NCBI GenBank assembly: GCA_029959085.1 | Contig: JARWIR010000042.1 | Location: forward strand, 3,380,544-3,444,543 | Source of the DNA: Nemophila menziesii | Lineage: Eukaryota; Streptophyta; Magnoliopsida; Boraginales; Hydrophyllaceae | Length of the DNA stretch: 64,000 bases | Direction of reading: 5' to 3' | Shown here: positions 10,460 through 23,075 of the stretch, in pieces | Position numbering within the stretch: the stretch's first letter is position 1 | Layout: each line of letters begins with the position of its first letter | Translations under genes and position numbers: made by a program | Notes under the pieces: model-generated | Databases searched by the model: none | What the model was told of the DNA's origin: nothing | Seen by the model: the letters and a program-made list of their open reading frames with translations, nothing else

Positions 10460-11415
10460 CTTACTTGTACCAGTGAGCTGGATTTACTCTACCTCTTTGG
10501 TTCTTTGATGTCTTACATGTTTTTATGTTTAATCGATGAACTTAAGACGTAGAAAAGATAGTTGAATCTGGGGTTACCAGCGGGCAATCTGAAAAAAAAG
10601 GTGTTGTCTCGTCTTTTGTGATACATTTTGAGACGAGAAGGTGTACAATTATTCATTAAAACTCCCAACTCGCCAAGTCTGTGACCGAGTCACCGGCCGG
10701 TTGTGTTCACAGGCACTTGGATGGCATTTCACACTAATTGACCACATTCTTCGACTTGCAAGCCTCATTATTCAATTTCATATTTTGTTTAATCTCACCT
10801 GATTTAGACATATCATCTAACACTAGTAGGGTACTAATCTTTGCTATCACATTATCTGTATCAAGCACCTTGAGTGCAACAAGACTATCACACACCGTAT
10901 CCATGCAATCACATATTTGACCTATATGATAGCTATTTTCCAGAACTAACACTATATCCCGAGTACCACTATCCATCACTTATATGGTGATCATCACTGC
11001 AACAGCTAGTTGTCGGTCACAACCTACTTCACAACTTATTGCCATTAGGGATAGTGCTTCTGATACAAACCTACCACCATGTACGGTGGTCTCCTCTGCA
11101 GACTACGACTGTGTTTGATCTCCATTGTTGTTGTGGTCCAAGCTCAAGCAAGCAAGTTGCTCAACTCGAAGGCATAACGATTTGGGTGACAGCGACTTGT
11201 AACCTTGACTTGGATCTAGTTAATCTTGACTTGGATCTAGTGTTTAAAACCTCCAAGTCTTCCTCACAACTATCTTTGAGCTATCTAAAACATGTCTTAA
11301 CAGGTGATCTTTTATGATTAAACCTTAAAGTGATGGAAGAATCGTAATATGAGATTGACTAAGCCAAGAAGAAGAAGAAACAAAATTAAATTAATGAAAG
11401 CTTAATTAAAACGTC
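10460..11415. other. Intergenic and 3' flank of the SNARE gene
   Basis: Reading frames at 10734-10979 (minus) and 11039-11317 (plus) show no known domain or splice structure, and I do not call them genes. Confidence 0.35.
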
Positions 11416-12435
11416 TTACAAGAACTTGACAAGTAGTAAGATAACAACAACTAGGATCACAATGAAAACAACCATTAGGCACAAATAACTGCAACCTCCT
11501 TTGGTTCGTTTATTCAAAATCGCCAGTCTTCTTTGTAGCCTCTGTTCATCAAACCGCATAAATTAGTCAATATAAGCTAACGTGTAATAAAATTTAGACC
11601 CAAAGATAGATTATTCACTAAGCCGGGGTGAACAGAAAGCCCTACCTCAAGCCGAGAGTTTGTAGAATCGACATCATTCTCCAAGTTATCCTGCACATTG
11701 ATTACGAGTTATGCTGCTGCAATGTAGCATATGGACCGCAACTATATAAAGCATGAAAGCTAACCAGAAGATTTGTATGCAGATGAAGCTCCTCGTTAAT
11801 TGCTAATGCAATATGCTTCGTACTAATAATCGTCTCTTCTAGTTTATCAAGGTCTTGATCTTGCTCTGTTATATAACAAAATCTCACACCAATTCTCATC
11901 AATATACTATAAGCTAAATGTACATCCATACCTTTTATAACTTGTCGTTGAAGCGAAACAACTCCATGGTTGTCTAAGCTGGTAACTTTGTTCATAATAT
12001 CTGCCCGTTTTGTATCCGGGCCGAGCAAGCTATCTCTATTGGTAAGGCTGCTCATGTTGAGAGTTGTTGCCATTTGAGTTACTCTTGAAACCATACTGTC
12101 AAGTGCGTCCTCACGCCGTTTCATTTCTTTCTTGGATCTGCTCATAAATATCCATAACACCCATGAATGATACTTTTGCATAAGAATGAAGAGCTACGTA
12201 CAATACATGATCTTACTTACATAGATTTGTTGCTAGGTAGTGATGACAAAAGGGTTTTAAGAGTTTCGAGCCTTGTCTTTAGTATTGTAACTTTTCTACG
12301 AGTTGCAGATAAATGACGTTGTGTTAATGGTCCTGAAGGGGGTAAAGAGGTTCTTTCAGAAATCATGTTATCGATTTCCTCTCCAAGTTTTGATGCTTCG
12401 TTGAATTCCCCTTTCCATGTGTCCGAAGATGACAT
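11416..12435 (-). CDS. Qc-SNARE, syntaxin of plants SYP51/SYP52 type
   Basis: Five coding exons on the minus strand: 12435-12221, 12137-11932, 11865-11765, 11690-11646 and 11541-11416. All introns are GT-AG (83, 66, 74 and 104 bp). The product is 230 residues, matching the ~232 of Arabidopsis SYP51/52. Residues ~1-70 form the N-terminal helical region (SSSDTWKGEFNEASKLGEEI). The conserved linker has NRDSLLGPD and VTSLDNHGVVSLQRQV, the SNARE motif spans ~139-192 (EQDQDLDKLEETIISTKHIA onward), and a C-terminal membrane anchor spans ~209-228 (LCLMVVFIVILVVVILLLVK). Family members act in vacuolar and prevacuolar membrane fusion. The codon at the zero-layer position, Gln in relatives (ELDLQTRLID), is CAT here (ELHLHTNLLD), giving His170. 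ATG 12433-12435 is chosen because it matches the family start and lies just after a possible 5'-UTR intron acceptor (tttttcccag). A functional gene or a diverging paralogue are both possible. Confidence 0.88.
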
Positions 12436-14640
12436 TGCCACTGGGAAAAATGTAAAATCCTCGGACAGATAAGATTAGATAAGATAAAAAGAATTATATT
12501 TTTCTTTATGTAATTTTAGTACAAGAAAATTTATCATATAAAAACTATGTAATCACAACGCGATCAGCTACCACCATAGAATTACAAACATATACGCTAC
12601 TCCAACACTCTCCCAACAGTTAATTATCCTAAAAGAGCATTATGCACACTCTAAATACTGAAAAACTGGACATTATCAGTTTTAGCTGAAAAATAGCATA
12701 ATCACAGAAAATAGGATATAAATATATTTGTGTTGAAACACAATATAGAAGAAAGAATGTGTATGCATTCTCACATATATACATACATTTCTATACGCTT
12801 GTAAATGGTGTCGTGATATAATGTATGATAATGAAGTCCGACTCCAATCCAATCGAATTTGTAGAAATTTTGTAATGAAATTGATACAAAGCGACCTTTG
12901 AATGAATGATTACATCATGATTTGACACTAATTTAAGCATGAGATTAAATGGGATTAAAAAAAAGGAATAATGACATTTTATTGATTAAATGTACCTTTT
13001 GGCTGATGACCATGCATCAACTACGTACGAGGCTTTGGATCAAGATTTAGTCTTCAAATGATATGTGTATGTGATGGGTAGAATTGACTTAGAGAGCGTG
13101 GCCAGAATCAGAAGCTTCGTCAAGTAGGATGGTATACAAATAGCATTACTCATTTTTATATTTGTTTGGACCATTTCCATGTCATCTCTGATATAGCTTT
13201 CAACATAAAGACAGATGGCCGATCCATGAATATTTCTTAGGACTTGAAGTTTATACTGTAGATGAGATCCTTAATTTGAATCATTTAGTTGTTGAACTTA
13301 TCAAATAATTTTTAAAACCAAATTGAATATATATTTTGTTAAAGTTGTTTGAAATTGTGGTTTAGAATGAATAGGCGTCAACTGAATCTATTTAAAATTT
13401 ATTTTTAATATATATTTGAAGATAGTCATTATAATTTTAAAACATTTGATTTCAATTATTTAATTATTATAGAGTAACTATTTATCTTACCACTATTTTA
13501 TTTCGATTTTAACATAACATAAATACATACAAATTATTTTTATAGTCTATGTATTTATTAATTAACAATAATCTCGTTATCAAACGAGTCCTTTTACCTA
13601 CTTTGTGCGTGTAAGTGGCTCTTTCGTATCTTTAAATATTATTAACCAAATAGTATGATTATAAAGATACACAGAAAAAAAAAATATCGATGTATATATT
13701 ATAATTAATGATGATCTATCGATTGAGTGTAAAAAATCAACCAATTATATAATTTGTTTGCGCATAAATCATAAAATTCCATTACTAGAGAGTTTACTGG
13801 GATGCCGAGTTTCTTGAGACAGAAGTAGGCTTAGCCGATGTAGTGATAGGATCTACATTTCTTCGTACCCGTAACAATCATTTCAAGTAGTGCATTAACT
13901 TTCGGTTGTTAGTAGTTGTTACCATATCCTTCAATATGTTATTTCAAAATAACTCATACATATGTCACCTTCATCTTGAAGCCAAAGTAACCCTTAACTT
14001 GTCAAGCATTCTCAAAATTCCTTTTCACGCAATGTTTTCTATATATACACTATAATATGATGATTTATCTTTGTCTTCTTCTTGTCTAATATTTGCATAT
14101 ATTCCTTTTCAGTTATTAGATAAACGATTTATTGCTTATTTGGATTATTGAGAAAGATATCCATAAAAAGACGTATCTATTTAGTTAAATTGTATACATG
14201 TATCTTGTATAATATACAAGTAATGATATATATCACCCAATATACTACACATGACGAGGCATATCTTGATTGGAAGAGAATCTGAATTAGATTGGAAAAT
14301 AATAGAATTAACAATTTACTTCTAATCAAATCATGCTTCTTCATGGGTGGTATATTGGATGTTATGATTTTAAATACTATATAATAAGATATAATGAAGT
14401 GCCGAGAATGACCACCCAAAATAAAACCACTATAGAAGGTGCATCTCGCTGCCAAACGTAAATACATGCTCTCGTAGTTTAGCCGATGAAAGTAATACAC
14501 ACACGATTAGTGACCGAACATAAATTCTTTGAATACAAAAAAAAGGAAAACGAGTAAAGCCAACAGTGGCATCATGTGCTCTAATTATCTGTAAATACCC
14601 CAGATGCACATCACAAAAATTTATTTATCTACTCCCTCAT
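12436..14640. other. Upstream of the SNARE gene, AT-rich, no gene seen
   Basis: This presumably includes the SNARE promoter and 5' UTR (minus strand). The 107-residue frame at 14177-14500 is AT-driven and shows no domain. Confidence 0.3.
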
Positions 14641-15768
14641 TATTTTTCAATTATACAGTCAAAACTTTCATAGCTCTCTCGCATATCATTAGAATACTCT
14701 CAGTCATAATACTAACTTGAGTGTCTGAGTGTCACCGGGAGCAAACCTCCCTACGGTCTAAACTTGGTGTCTTGTTTTAGGTGTTATCTATGACGTACTA
14801 TTCAATCTATATGACATATCCAGGCAATACATTGTCCAAGCCTTCTTCTGACCCAGCATACTTGACGACCATCCCTGTCCACTCTGTTTCCTACGCAAAT
14901 AAATTCTATTGGTGGAGTTTTTATGCTCTATCGATTGACGTCGTCTGTAGGAATCAAACTCATGAACACTTTCGACATGCTGCTTTGAACGACGGGGTAG
15001 GATCTCACTCCATAGTGGAAAATAAAGAATCACAAGGGAACAACATTATTCCTCAACCAAATATCCCGCATAATTAACCCCCAATAGAGAATCCACGAGC
15101 TTCTAATGGCCCAAAAACAGTCGAGGAACAATCATTCCCCCGAGGGTGTCTCAATACCTCAATAGTTATACAAGGAGACATGAGTCAATGGAGACATAAA
15201 CCGACACAACATTGAAGATTACTGAGTATTATAAACGTTCAGGGTAATTAGGAAGGTCAGGCCGAAAGCGTATATATACAAGACCATAAGAGACACAGAG
15301 AGGAAGAAATAAGTATTGCCCAATAGAATAGTGATACAGAATAGGATTCCTGGATGAACCGAGAAAAGAAATCATTTCTCTTGGGAGATACTGGATGCTA
15401 AAATGCTAGGACAATTTAAAACCACCAACCATGGCAGCATTTGATGAAACAAATGACCCCGATACACATACTTATCAATATAAAAATACATATGGAGATT
15501 ATTGTGAGAACCAACACAAACTATTATCAAACATTTCCCTCAACACTTGCAGAAAACGCTCAAAAACAGTTTTACCAGTTAAATGTACATTCTATTGATA
15601 CTTTTATGCCATTGGCCGGTGGAGTGTGACGTAGTTTACCCAATATGAAGATATAGAAGAGGCTCGAAGAGAGAGTTGGATATAAGTAATTTGGTAAACG
15701 TGTGCAATAGAAGAGTCTACATGTAGAATTAAACCTCACATGAAATTCTATGTCAAATTAAGAAAGAT
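14641..15768 (+). pseudogene. Ty3/gypsy-like debris: primer-site-like motif and gag fragment
   Basis: At about 14934 the sequence attgacgtcgtctgtaggaa resembles a degenerate primer-binding region of plant gypsy elements. At 15430-15630 broken frames resemble a retrotransposon gag core: TNYYQTFPSTLAENAQKQFY followed by LNVHSIDTFMPLA. Stops and frameshifts are frequent, no protease or RT was recognised, and the boundaries are unclear. Confidence 0.45.
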
Positions 15769-16430
15769 GAAGATATACAATGGTCACCGAGCCTGGAATG
15801 ATAGTCACGTCTCGATAATAAGTGCAAAGAGTTGAGAAAATCAAGTAGAACGGTTAAAGACGTTAAGTACAACCTCTTGCGTTGATAAACTAAGGGTCGA
15901 CCACATACTATTTTGATTTTAAAATATCTAACTATGAAAATATTTTAATCGACCTCTTCAATTCATAAACTAGGGTCGGCGAAATATTATTCTGACATAA
16001 AAATATCAAAATATCAAAACTTTTTAACCGCCCTCCTACGTTCATAAACTAGGGGGTCGACCAAATATTATTCCGACCTAAAAATATGGAAATATCAAAA
16101 CATTTTAAATCGGCGTTTAACCTTCATAAACTATGGGCTGACCAAATATAATTCCGACCTAAATTTTTTGAAATAATTTTTTTTAACTCTTATGTTAAAA
16201 AACTAGGGGGTCAACCAAATATTATCCAACCTAAATATGTTGAAATATCAAACTTTTTAGTCGACCTCTTACATTCATAAACTAGGGGTCGACCATATTT
16301 TATTCCAAACTAAAAATTTTGAAAGATCAAAACTTTTTAACCGACCTATTACATTCATGAACTAAGGGATCAACCAAGTAATATTTAGACCTAAAATTTT
16401 AGAAAGATCAATAGAACCTAAAGTGATGTC
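15769..16430 (+). repeat. Left inverted array of ~85-90 bp degenerate repeats
   Basis: After a terminal block (gaagatatac ... aataagtgcaaag ... gaacggttaaag), about six copies follow of a unit containing ttcataaactaggggtcgac, a ccaaatattattccgaccta motif and tttttaaccgacctctta variants. The block and the repeats are both found reverse-complemented at 19480-20289. Confidence 0.75.
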
Positions 16431-16799
16431 ATGCAAGGAACTAACGATTGATATTATGTCCATTTACGACTCTGACTTATACCCGGCATTTGTCCCCATT
16501 AGAAGGTCAAACAAGGAATTCATGCCTAAAGGGAAAGGTCTCGTTGTTGATCAGTCCTCAAATATTTATTATTCTGGGGCTATGACCATATATGTCTGAG
16601 AACTGGATGTTGACTAAAGGTAATATATCCATCTTTCTTGACTCGATGCACGTTGGATGAACCCAAAAAGATGGTTATTTTTGTTTCTTTGATTTTAGTG
16701 TTTGAAGTAGAAAGGAGAGCTATCTTTATGGATTTGGCCATCATATTTATTACTTACCATTTATCTGTAGCTAATTATCCCTTTAACTCTTTACATGAA

Positions 16800-17840
16800 T
16801 CATGATGTCTCAAGTAAATAATTTATGTCGGCACACGAGCGAAAGTTCTCGGGCGGGTACTGAAGGAAAACTCCAAACTATTTTAGCTGATGTTGCCGCT
16901 TCTAACTCGTGTATGGTTAAGTGTAAGATGCATACTCAAATATCTAATTCAGTACATAATAATAACAAACGAGACAGAGGGAAAACAACCCTACTTGTTG
17001 ATGCTATCAACATCGAGCTAGAGACGACTGTGACCCCTCCACTGATTGGGTTTTCTGTTGCCCTTCCTCCCCATAACCAAATTAAACCAATTATCATTCC
17101 TTTTGATTTTGTGATTATTACAATTTCTTTAGTTCAAGCGGTAGGTATTCTTTAGCCACTATTTTTCTTTATTCTTTTAGCTTACTAACTCTATACACTA
17201 TTTTTGAATTATATGACGATAGAATTCAGCAGATGGTACGGGAGAAGGATACTGGCATTAGTCAGCTTTCACTAGGATAGGGTTTTGATGAAGGAAGAGG
17301 TTAAGGATGTCCTGGCGTCCTAGCAAAAAAAATTGTCTGAAGCGTAGGAGAAGGCAACCAAAGCAGAGAAGGGGAGGTAGGATGCACAGAAGATTCCGAA
17401 CAAGATAGAGAGGGAGAGGTAAGATGTGTAAAATATTGAATTGAGGATCAGAGTCGGATTAGCGAGTTCGATCAGCTGAACAAATACAAGGAGGATTTCA
17501 AGTCATCGACCAAACTTGATGATCGTATCGTTACCGTGTATGGTCCAATGTCGAACCTTAGTTTGTACCAAGGATACATGCGATGCATCGAGGATATACC
17601 CGTGAAAAACTCCCATCTTGGGGATATTATGAACGAAGATATACTCATAGTTCTGGTGGATCCATCAAATGAATCACTCTTCCCGGGTGATCTGCTGGAT
17701 ATGGAGATTGATGTCATATTTAACTTCAATGAAGAGGAACATCCAAGCTTATCAAAGATGTTGTTGCTAATCCCATTGCTCAATATGATGTTTGATATAT
17801 CTTTCTTTTTAAACTATAACAAGGCCTTTAAGAGGTGATA
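16800..17840 (+). pseudogene. Degenerate coding region, possibly a gypsy-type plant transposon protein
   Basis: Consecutive broken plus-strand frames lie at 16802-17155 and 17536-17838. The stretch between them is rich in K, E and A codons with stops, as in a decayed coiled coil, and leads into DQLNKYKEDFKSSTKLDDRI and YQGYMRCIEDIPVKNSHLGD. The layout is reminiscent of coiled-coil proteins of plant gypsy-type elements, but I cannot assign the family with confidence. It sits between the two inverted arrays. Confidence 0.3.
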
Positions 17841-19479
17841 GAGCATTAAGATCAAGTTACCATCAGTATCGGGACCAGGCTTGGCCCAAGGATACAAACA
17901 AACTCAGAGCACAATGGAAGATAACCATAAGTGTAGACATAATGTGAGAAGGGTTTGAAGTATCGAATTGTACGTGAAGTATAATGAAGGAATTCAGTAC
18001 CTTACACCCGATGATCAAGCGAGGAGCTTCTTCGTAGTATTTGTATGGATCTCAATGAAGGTCACATGACCTGCAATCTTCACACAACCTTCTTGGAACC
18101 AGACACTAAGTAAGTCGACTGCATATCAACCACAAATATTTTAAAGAGATAAAGAGAGAGACCTTTTAGAGAAAGGAACCAGAGCCCCATTTATGCTGGA
18201 GCGGGGGGGGGGGGGGGGGGTATATATATATGTCGAGAGATACGTGAAAGACTTTATGTGCACAGTTTAAGTATAAGGTATGTGCACAATATAAGGTAAA
18301 ACAAATTTACCCTGTTGCTGTATCATATAACCTCATGATGCTAGCACGCGTAACTCAGTCTCGGGATATAGGTAAAAAAGTAAGGTCAAACCACATCCTT
18401 CCTCGAGCACTGGGGCTTGATCTCTCAACCTAGTGTAACTCCTTGGTTTTTAAGTGTATCTAGATTCCTTCATATGAGGTCGAGTATAGGCGTTATATTT
18501 TGGCTTATCAGCTAGAGACTACATTGTTTTTGTGATTCACATTTTGATTTTTGGGGATCCCGAGAATTATTTCAGGTGTTTATCTTCTATTGTATTTTCC
18601 CCTACTTTTGTATGTTCTTATCTCGTTTGTATGCTCGGCCATTATATTCCCATGTCTGTTTCTTTTCCTTTTCTATATGACAGGCGTCGGGGCCGTGTTG
18701 CTCTAAGTTACGGATGCTCAAATATGTACATATACATTAAGATAAAAACACTCATGGGGACCGGAGGTATGAAGAAACATTTACGTGGTTAATCTCTAGA
18801 TTAGTTCTATTTCCTTTAGTTTAGGATTGGATCTATATCCCCTATTATCAACTTTGAATATTTCAGTTGCTTGTAAAGTCGTAACTTTCAATGAAATAGA
18901 AACTTCTATCTTTCTTCTTGATCACACCTGTCTCCGATTTACCACTTCTTTCATTATTCACGAAATATCGCTACTTATCCTCCTACATACCCCTTTACTT
19001 TGGGAAAAATTAAGTAAGTAGGTGACATTGACCCTTGTATGTTGGTAGACTTTAAGTGTTGGATTTTATAATCTTCTAACTTTATTGTTTCAAAATATAT
19101 GAATAGGTGTATTTGATCTTCATAAGTTTTTGTATATTTGTTATTATTGGCCGAGTTTATCAGCTAATATGGAATGTTGATAAAGGGGGATTCTTTAGCT
19201 TCCCTGATGTAGATGTTAATATGGACATTCTTAATTACTCTTATGATGACTCTACGCATGACATAGAAGGTGTTAACTTTCACTTAGGTATTTCGTCAAC
19301 ATAAGTTTCCATGTTTTTGTGGATTAGATATCTCGACATACTTAGGTCGAGAATGTACTATACCGATCCAACTTTTGAATTTATATTCCTTTGTTTTTCG
19401 TTCATATCATTTCTTTATTTTTGCCATCGACTTTATATATGTTCAACCTAAAATAATAGTTGATCTTTCTTGTTATCTT
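17841..19479. other. Interior between the inverted arrays, no intact gene
   Basis: It holds short AT-rich frames only. A run of 18 G (18203-18220) followed by a short TA repeat is present. The 18.2-19.0 kb sequence could be retroelement-derived, but no domain was recognised. Confidence 0.3.
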
Positions 19480-20289
19480 TGAGTAGAGATCCTCTAGCCC
19501 ATTTCTTTTAGAAATAATACTCTACATATTAGTTCAAAAGGGTTTTCGTATGACCTCTTTAGAATATCATAATTATTTTTGGTTGACCCTCTAGTTTACA
19601 ATTGTAAGAAGTTGGTTAAATTTTTGTGATCTTTTGACCTTCTTACCCCTAGTTTAAAAACATAATAAGTCGGTTAAAAAATTTAATCTTTTGATTTTTA
19701 AAGGTTAGAATAATATTTGACCGACCCTCTAGATTATAACTTAAGAGGCCAGTTAAAAAGTTTTGACCTTTTAACAGTTTTAGGTCAATTTTTTTTATCG
19801 ATCCCCTAGTTTTTAAACGTAAAAGGTCGGTCAATGTTTTGATCTTTCGACATTATTAGTACGTAATAATATTTGTTCGAACACCTAGTAATCAAACATA
19901 AGAGGTCGACTAAAAACTCTTGTTATTTTAACATTCTTAGGCTAGAATAATATTTGGTAGAGCCCCTAGTTTGTGAATGTAAGAGGTCGGTTAAAAAATT
20001 TGATCTTTTGACATTTTTAGGTTGGAATATTATTTGGTCGACCCCTAGTTATGAATGTAAGAGTTCAGTTAATTTTTTTGATCTTTTGACATTTTTAGGT
20101 CGGAATATTATGAGCGTAAGAGGTCGGTTTAAAAGTTTTGATCATTTGAAATTTTTAGGTCGGTTATATAATCTTGTGTTGGATTCGAAAGCTTACTTAT
20201 TCACTTAACCGTTCAATTTTCTTTTCTCATTTTTTTGCACTTAGTACCTAGACATGTATCTAATCCATGCTAGACCACAGTATATCTTC
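19480..20289 (-). repeat. Right inverted array, reverse complement of 15769-16430
   Basis: The plus strand shows repeats such as aggtcggttaaaaaatttga, gatcttttgacatttttagg and tggtcgacccctagtttatg. Reverse-complemented, they match the left array unit for unit. The outer block also matches: gaagatatac, then gtctaggtactaagtgcaaa and gaacggttaag. The two arms are about 3 kb apart. No direct target duplication was found outside gaagatatac. Confidence 0.75.
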
Positions 20290-21269
20290 GCGGGAACTGC
20301 ATGCACTAGTGAGAGGTCGTGTGATCAGTTGGATGTGATTCTTCGGAAGTGCAAGAATATCTTGAGCATAAACAAAGAATTTGAAACATGTCATATATAC
20401 TGAGAAGCAAATGAGTGTGTGCTGACTGACTAGCCAAGTTAGGAGCAAATTATGTGATCAAAATTAGGCGATATGTTGATCCACCAGAAATACTTTGGAA
20501 AATACACTAAGGATAGAAGTGGATAAACCATACCTAGAGTAGTGTTGTGCACCTCAACATGGGTTTAGTAGGCTTTTTCCTATTGGTCAATTTTTACAGC
20601 ATATGTATGAAATTAAAAGATAAAATAATTTGGATAATAAATTAATAATTGCATTCCATATCTTTGTAATCTTTTTAGAATATTATCCACATTCATAAAA
20701 AAGAACCCATAAACCCCAAAATTCATTATAAAATAACCAAAACTAAAAAAAATCATAGTTGTATCTAAATATTTCTCGATGTCATCTTCCGGTTTTCTTA
20801 AGCCGCAAGGATGCCTGTTTTTCGAACATCCTCGAAAATTTGTATAACTATATCACATTCATTAAGAAAGTTTATAACCAAATTACTGTCCATTAACTAT
20901 AGATTTTAGAATTTCTTACCAAATACGCATCCACGCGGATGCGGTTTATCCACATTTAATCCACATCTGCAATAGCTTGATAATTCTAACATTAAACAAC
21001 CTAAAAAATATTTAAGAAATAAAAACAGATCAAAAGTTTAATTAAACCTAAAACGTAAAAATTTAATTCTAATTAAACATTTTATATGAATAGATACTAT
21101 ATTATGATGAAAGAAAATGGAAAAAACGTGAAATTTGTGTGAAACTTTATGCAATATAAGGCAGAGACAATCAGAAAACAAAAAGTAAAATCAAAAAATT
21201 CACTAGTATATTGGTGGTCCTTTGTGTGTTCTAAAATAAATGCAATAAGGAAAAGAGAACCACAACCGC
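20290..21269. other. Intergenic, no gene recognised
   Basis: AT-rich. The minus-strand frame at 20260-20448 overlaps the outer block of the inverted array and lacks a known domain. Confidence 0.3.
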
Positions 21270-22790
21270 AAGTGTACGGTTGTCCCAAGTAATATAAGTG
21301 ATAAAACAGATTCGTTCTCAGGGACGGATTGGTTGACTCTAATGCTTATCAGATAGTAGTTAATTGCACGTAAAGCAAGTACATGATTTTAAGATTGATT
21401 GTTTATTTTCTAATAACTAAGACAATTAATTAAAAGACTAAAGTAATGCAAATAAAAGACTAGACGCAAAAAATAAAGTGTTTACGCAAGATGGAAAGCA
21501 GTACTTGAGAGACGCAAGGATTTCACCTAATTATCATTCATTTCATGCATTGTTTAAGGGACAAATTGGTAAATTGATATTGGTCGGGATTCAGAATTTC
21601 CTTACCCCCGTCAGGGTGGACTAAGGAGCTACTTTCAAGTGCTACAAACCCCGACAGGGTGATTATAGTCCACTCTCAAGTGATTAAGTCTAATTTACCC
21701 AATAGGCCATAGGTTTAATTAAGCTCGCCAGAGTCTCTAATTTCTAACCTACATTCATTAACTAGGTATGTATCTAAACCCCCCGTCAAGGTGATCCAAT
21801 CGCCACTAATTGGAATAGCCTAGATACTAAGTCCCATGATTGGTTCATGACTCCAATTACAGTTAATAAAAGCAAATTAATGAAAAATACAATTTACCCA
21901 ATTTGATTTCAATTATTAAAATCCCAAATCCAAACACATGAAATAAAATCAAATTGGGATTAACCCATTATACGTTCTCAAGCACTAATTAAGTTTAGCT
22001 CATAATTATTGAAAAGACAAAAACTAAAGACATAATTGAGTTCATAATGTTTTACAGAATAAAATAAAAGAACCTAATTACGGAATTGAATTGGCTGAGA
22101 ATTGGAGATATAGACAGTCTCCAGCTCTTGCTTCTTCTCTTCCTGCCTCTAGCTTCTTCTCTGGTGTCTGACTCTTAAGCGTATGTTAAATTATGAAAAA
22201 GGTGTGTAAAAATAGGAGTGTAAAGCCTATTTATAATGTTAAAAACGGATTAGGGCTTTTCTTAAGGATTAAGTGAATATTAGAAAAATCCAAATCCATA
22301 ATTAAGCCCAAATCCCGTAACTGTTGCACCACCTCCACTAAAACAGCTCTAACCGGCTCATTTCAACTCGGATTGACCTCATTCCAGTTGCTAAATTTCC
22401 GTAACTCAATGGGCAACAATTTCTCTTCACAAGCCAGAGGCTAAATTCAATCTTAGATGGCTCGAAATCAGCAATCTTTGACAACTTTCCAGATTTGCAG
22501 CTTCAAATTATCAATTCTTTCGGGATATTTCTTCTTGCTTTGACTTCATTACACGATCTTTGACTTTATTCTTTAGTTCCTCTCCTAGCTAGTATTCAAA
22601 ACCTACAACTTTTCACTCAAAACAAACCATATTACGCGCAAAAGTTTAATAAATGAAAATTACTAGAATCTAGAGCGGAAAATTGAATTATTGCATATTA
22701 GCACCAAAAGTCTATCTAAATAGTCAAATAAACACAAAAAATGATGTCTCACAAGGGCATAAAATTAGAACCTTTAGGGAGACATCATAT
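21270..22790 (+). repeat. Noncoding retroelement-derived repeat, copy A
   Basis: No coding sequence. It is clearly related along its length to 56750-58470. Shared blocks include aaccccccgtcaaggtgatc, aattgg...gagaa...agtctccagctcttgcttct, aaatcccgtaactg, ccattccagttgctaaa, ttccagatttgcagctt and gcgcaaaagtttaataaatg, ending near gggagacatcat. The two copies are in the same orientation. The character suggests an LTR or untranslated part of a retrotransposon, inferred rather than proven. Confidence 0.55.
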
Positions 22791-22815
22791 ATACCATTAT
22801 GCATACTAAATTATA

Positions 22816-23075
22816 CTCCCATTCTTTCCATTTAAGTGTCATTTTTTGTCTTGGATCACAAACTAATAAAGTTAAACATTTTCACACAACTAACTTTGAA
22901 ATAACTTATTTAACCTATTAATTACTTCTAGAAAAATTTCTAAACTTACATGATTATCAAAAGATAAGGTTAAAATAGGAAAAATTATAATTAATGCTAT
23001 ATGGGAATTGTAAAATAACACATAGTGTGGAGAAAAAACTAGAAAAAGAGACAATTAAAAATGGGAATGAAAGAG
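22816..23075. mobile_element. Stowaway-like MITE, 260 bp
   Basis: The left end is CTCCCATTCTTTCCATTTAA; the right end reverse-complemented is CTCTTTCATTCCCATTTTTA. TA dinucleotides flank both sides (22814-22815, 23076-23077). No coding capacity. Confidence 0.65.

Noticed and set aside
10734..10979. 81-residue minus-strand frame starting MMDSG
   Set aside because: No domain, no splice structure and no promoter cue; could be chance.
12433..12441. Upstream GTG as start of the SNARE gene
   Set aside because: The ATG two codons later matches the family start; the upstream codon is GTG and lies right after an acceptor-like site.
14634..14680. ctccctcattatttttcaat motif suggesting another Stowaway MITE
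   Set aside because: No inverted partner found downstream.
15769..20289. CACTA transposon
   Set aside because: Inverted subterminal repeats fit, but no CACTA terminus or 3-bp duplication was found and no transposase was recognised.
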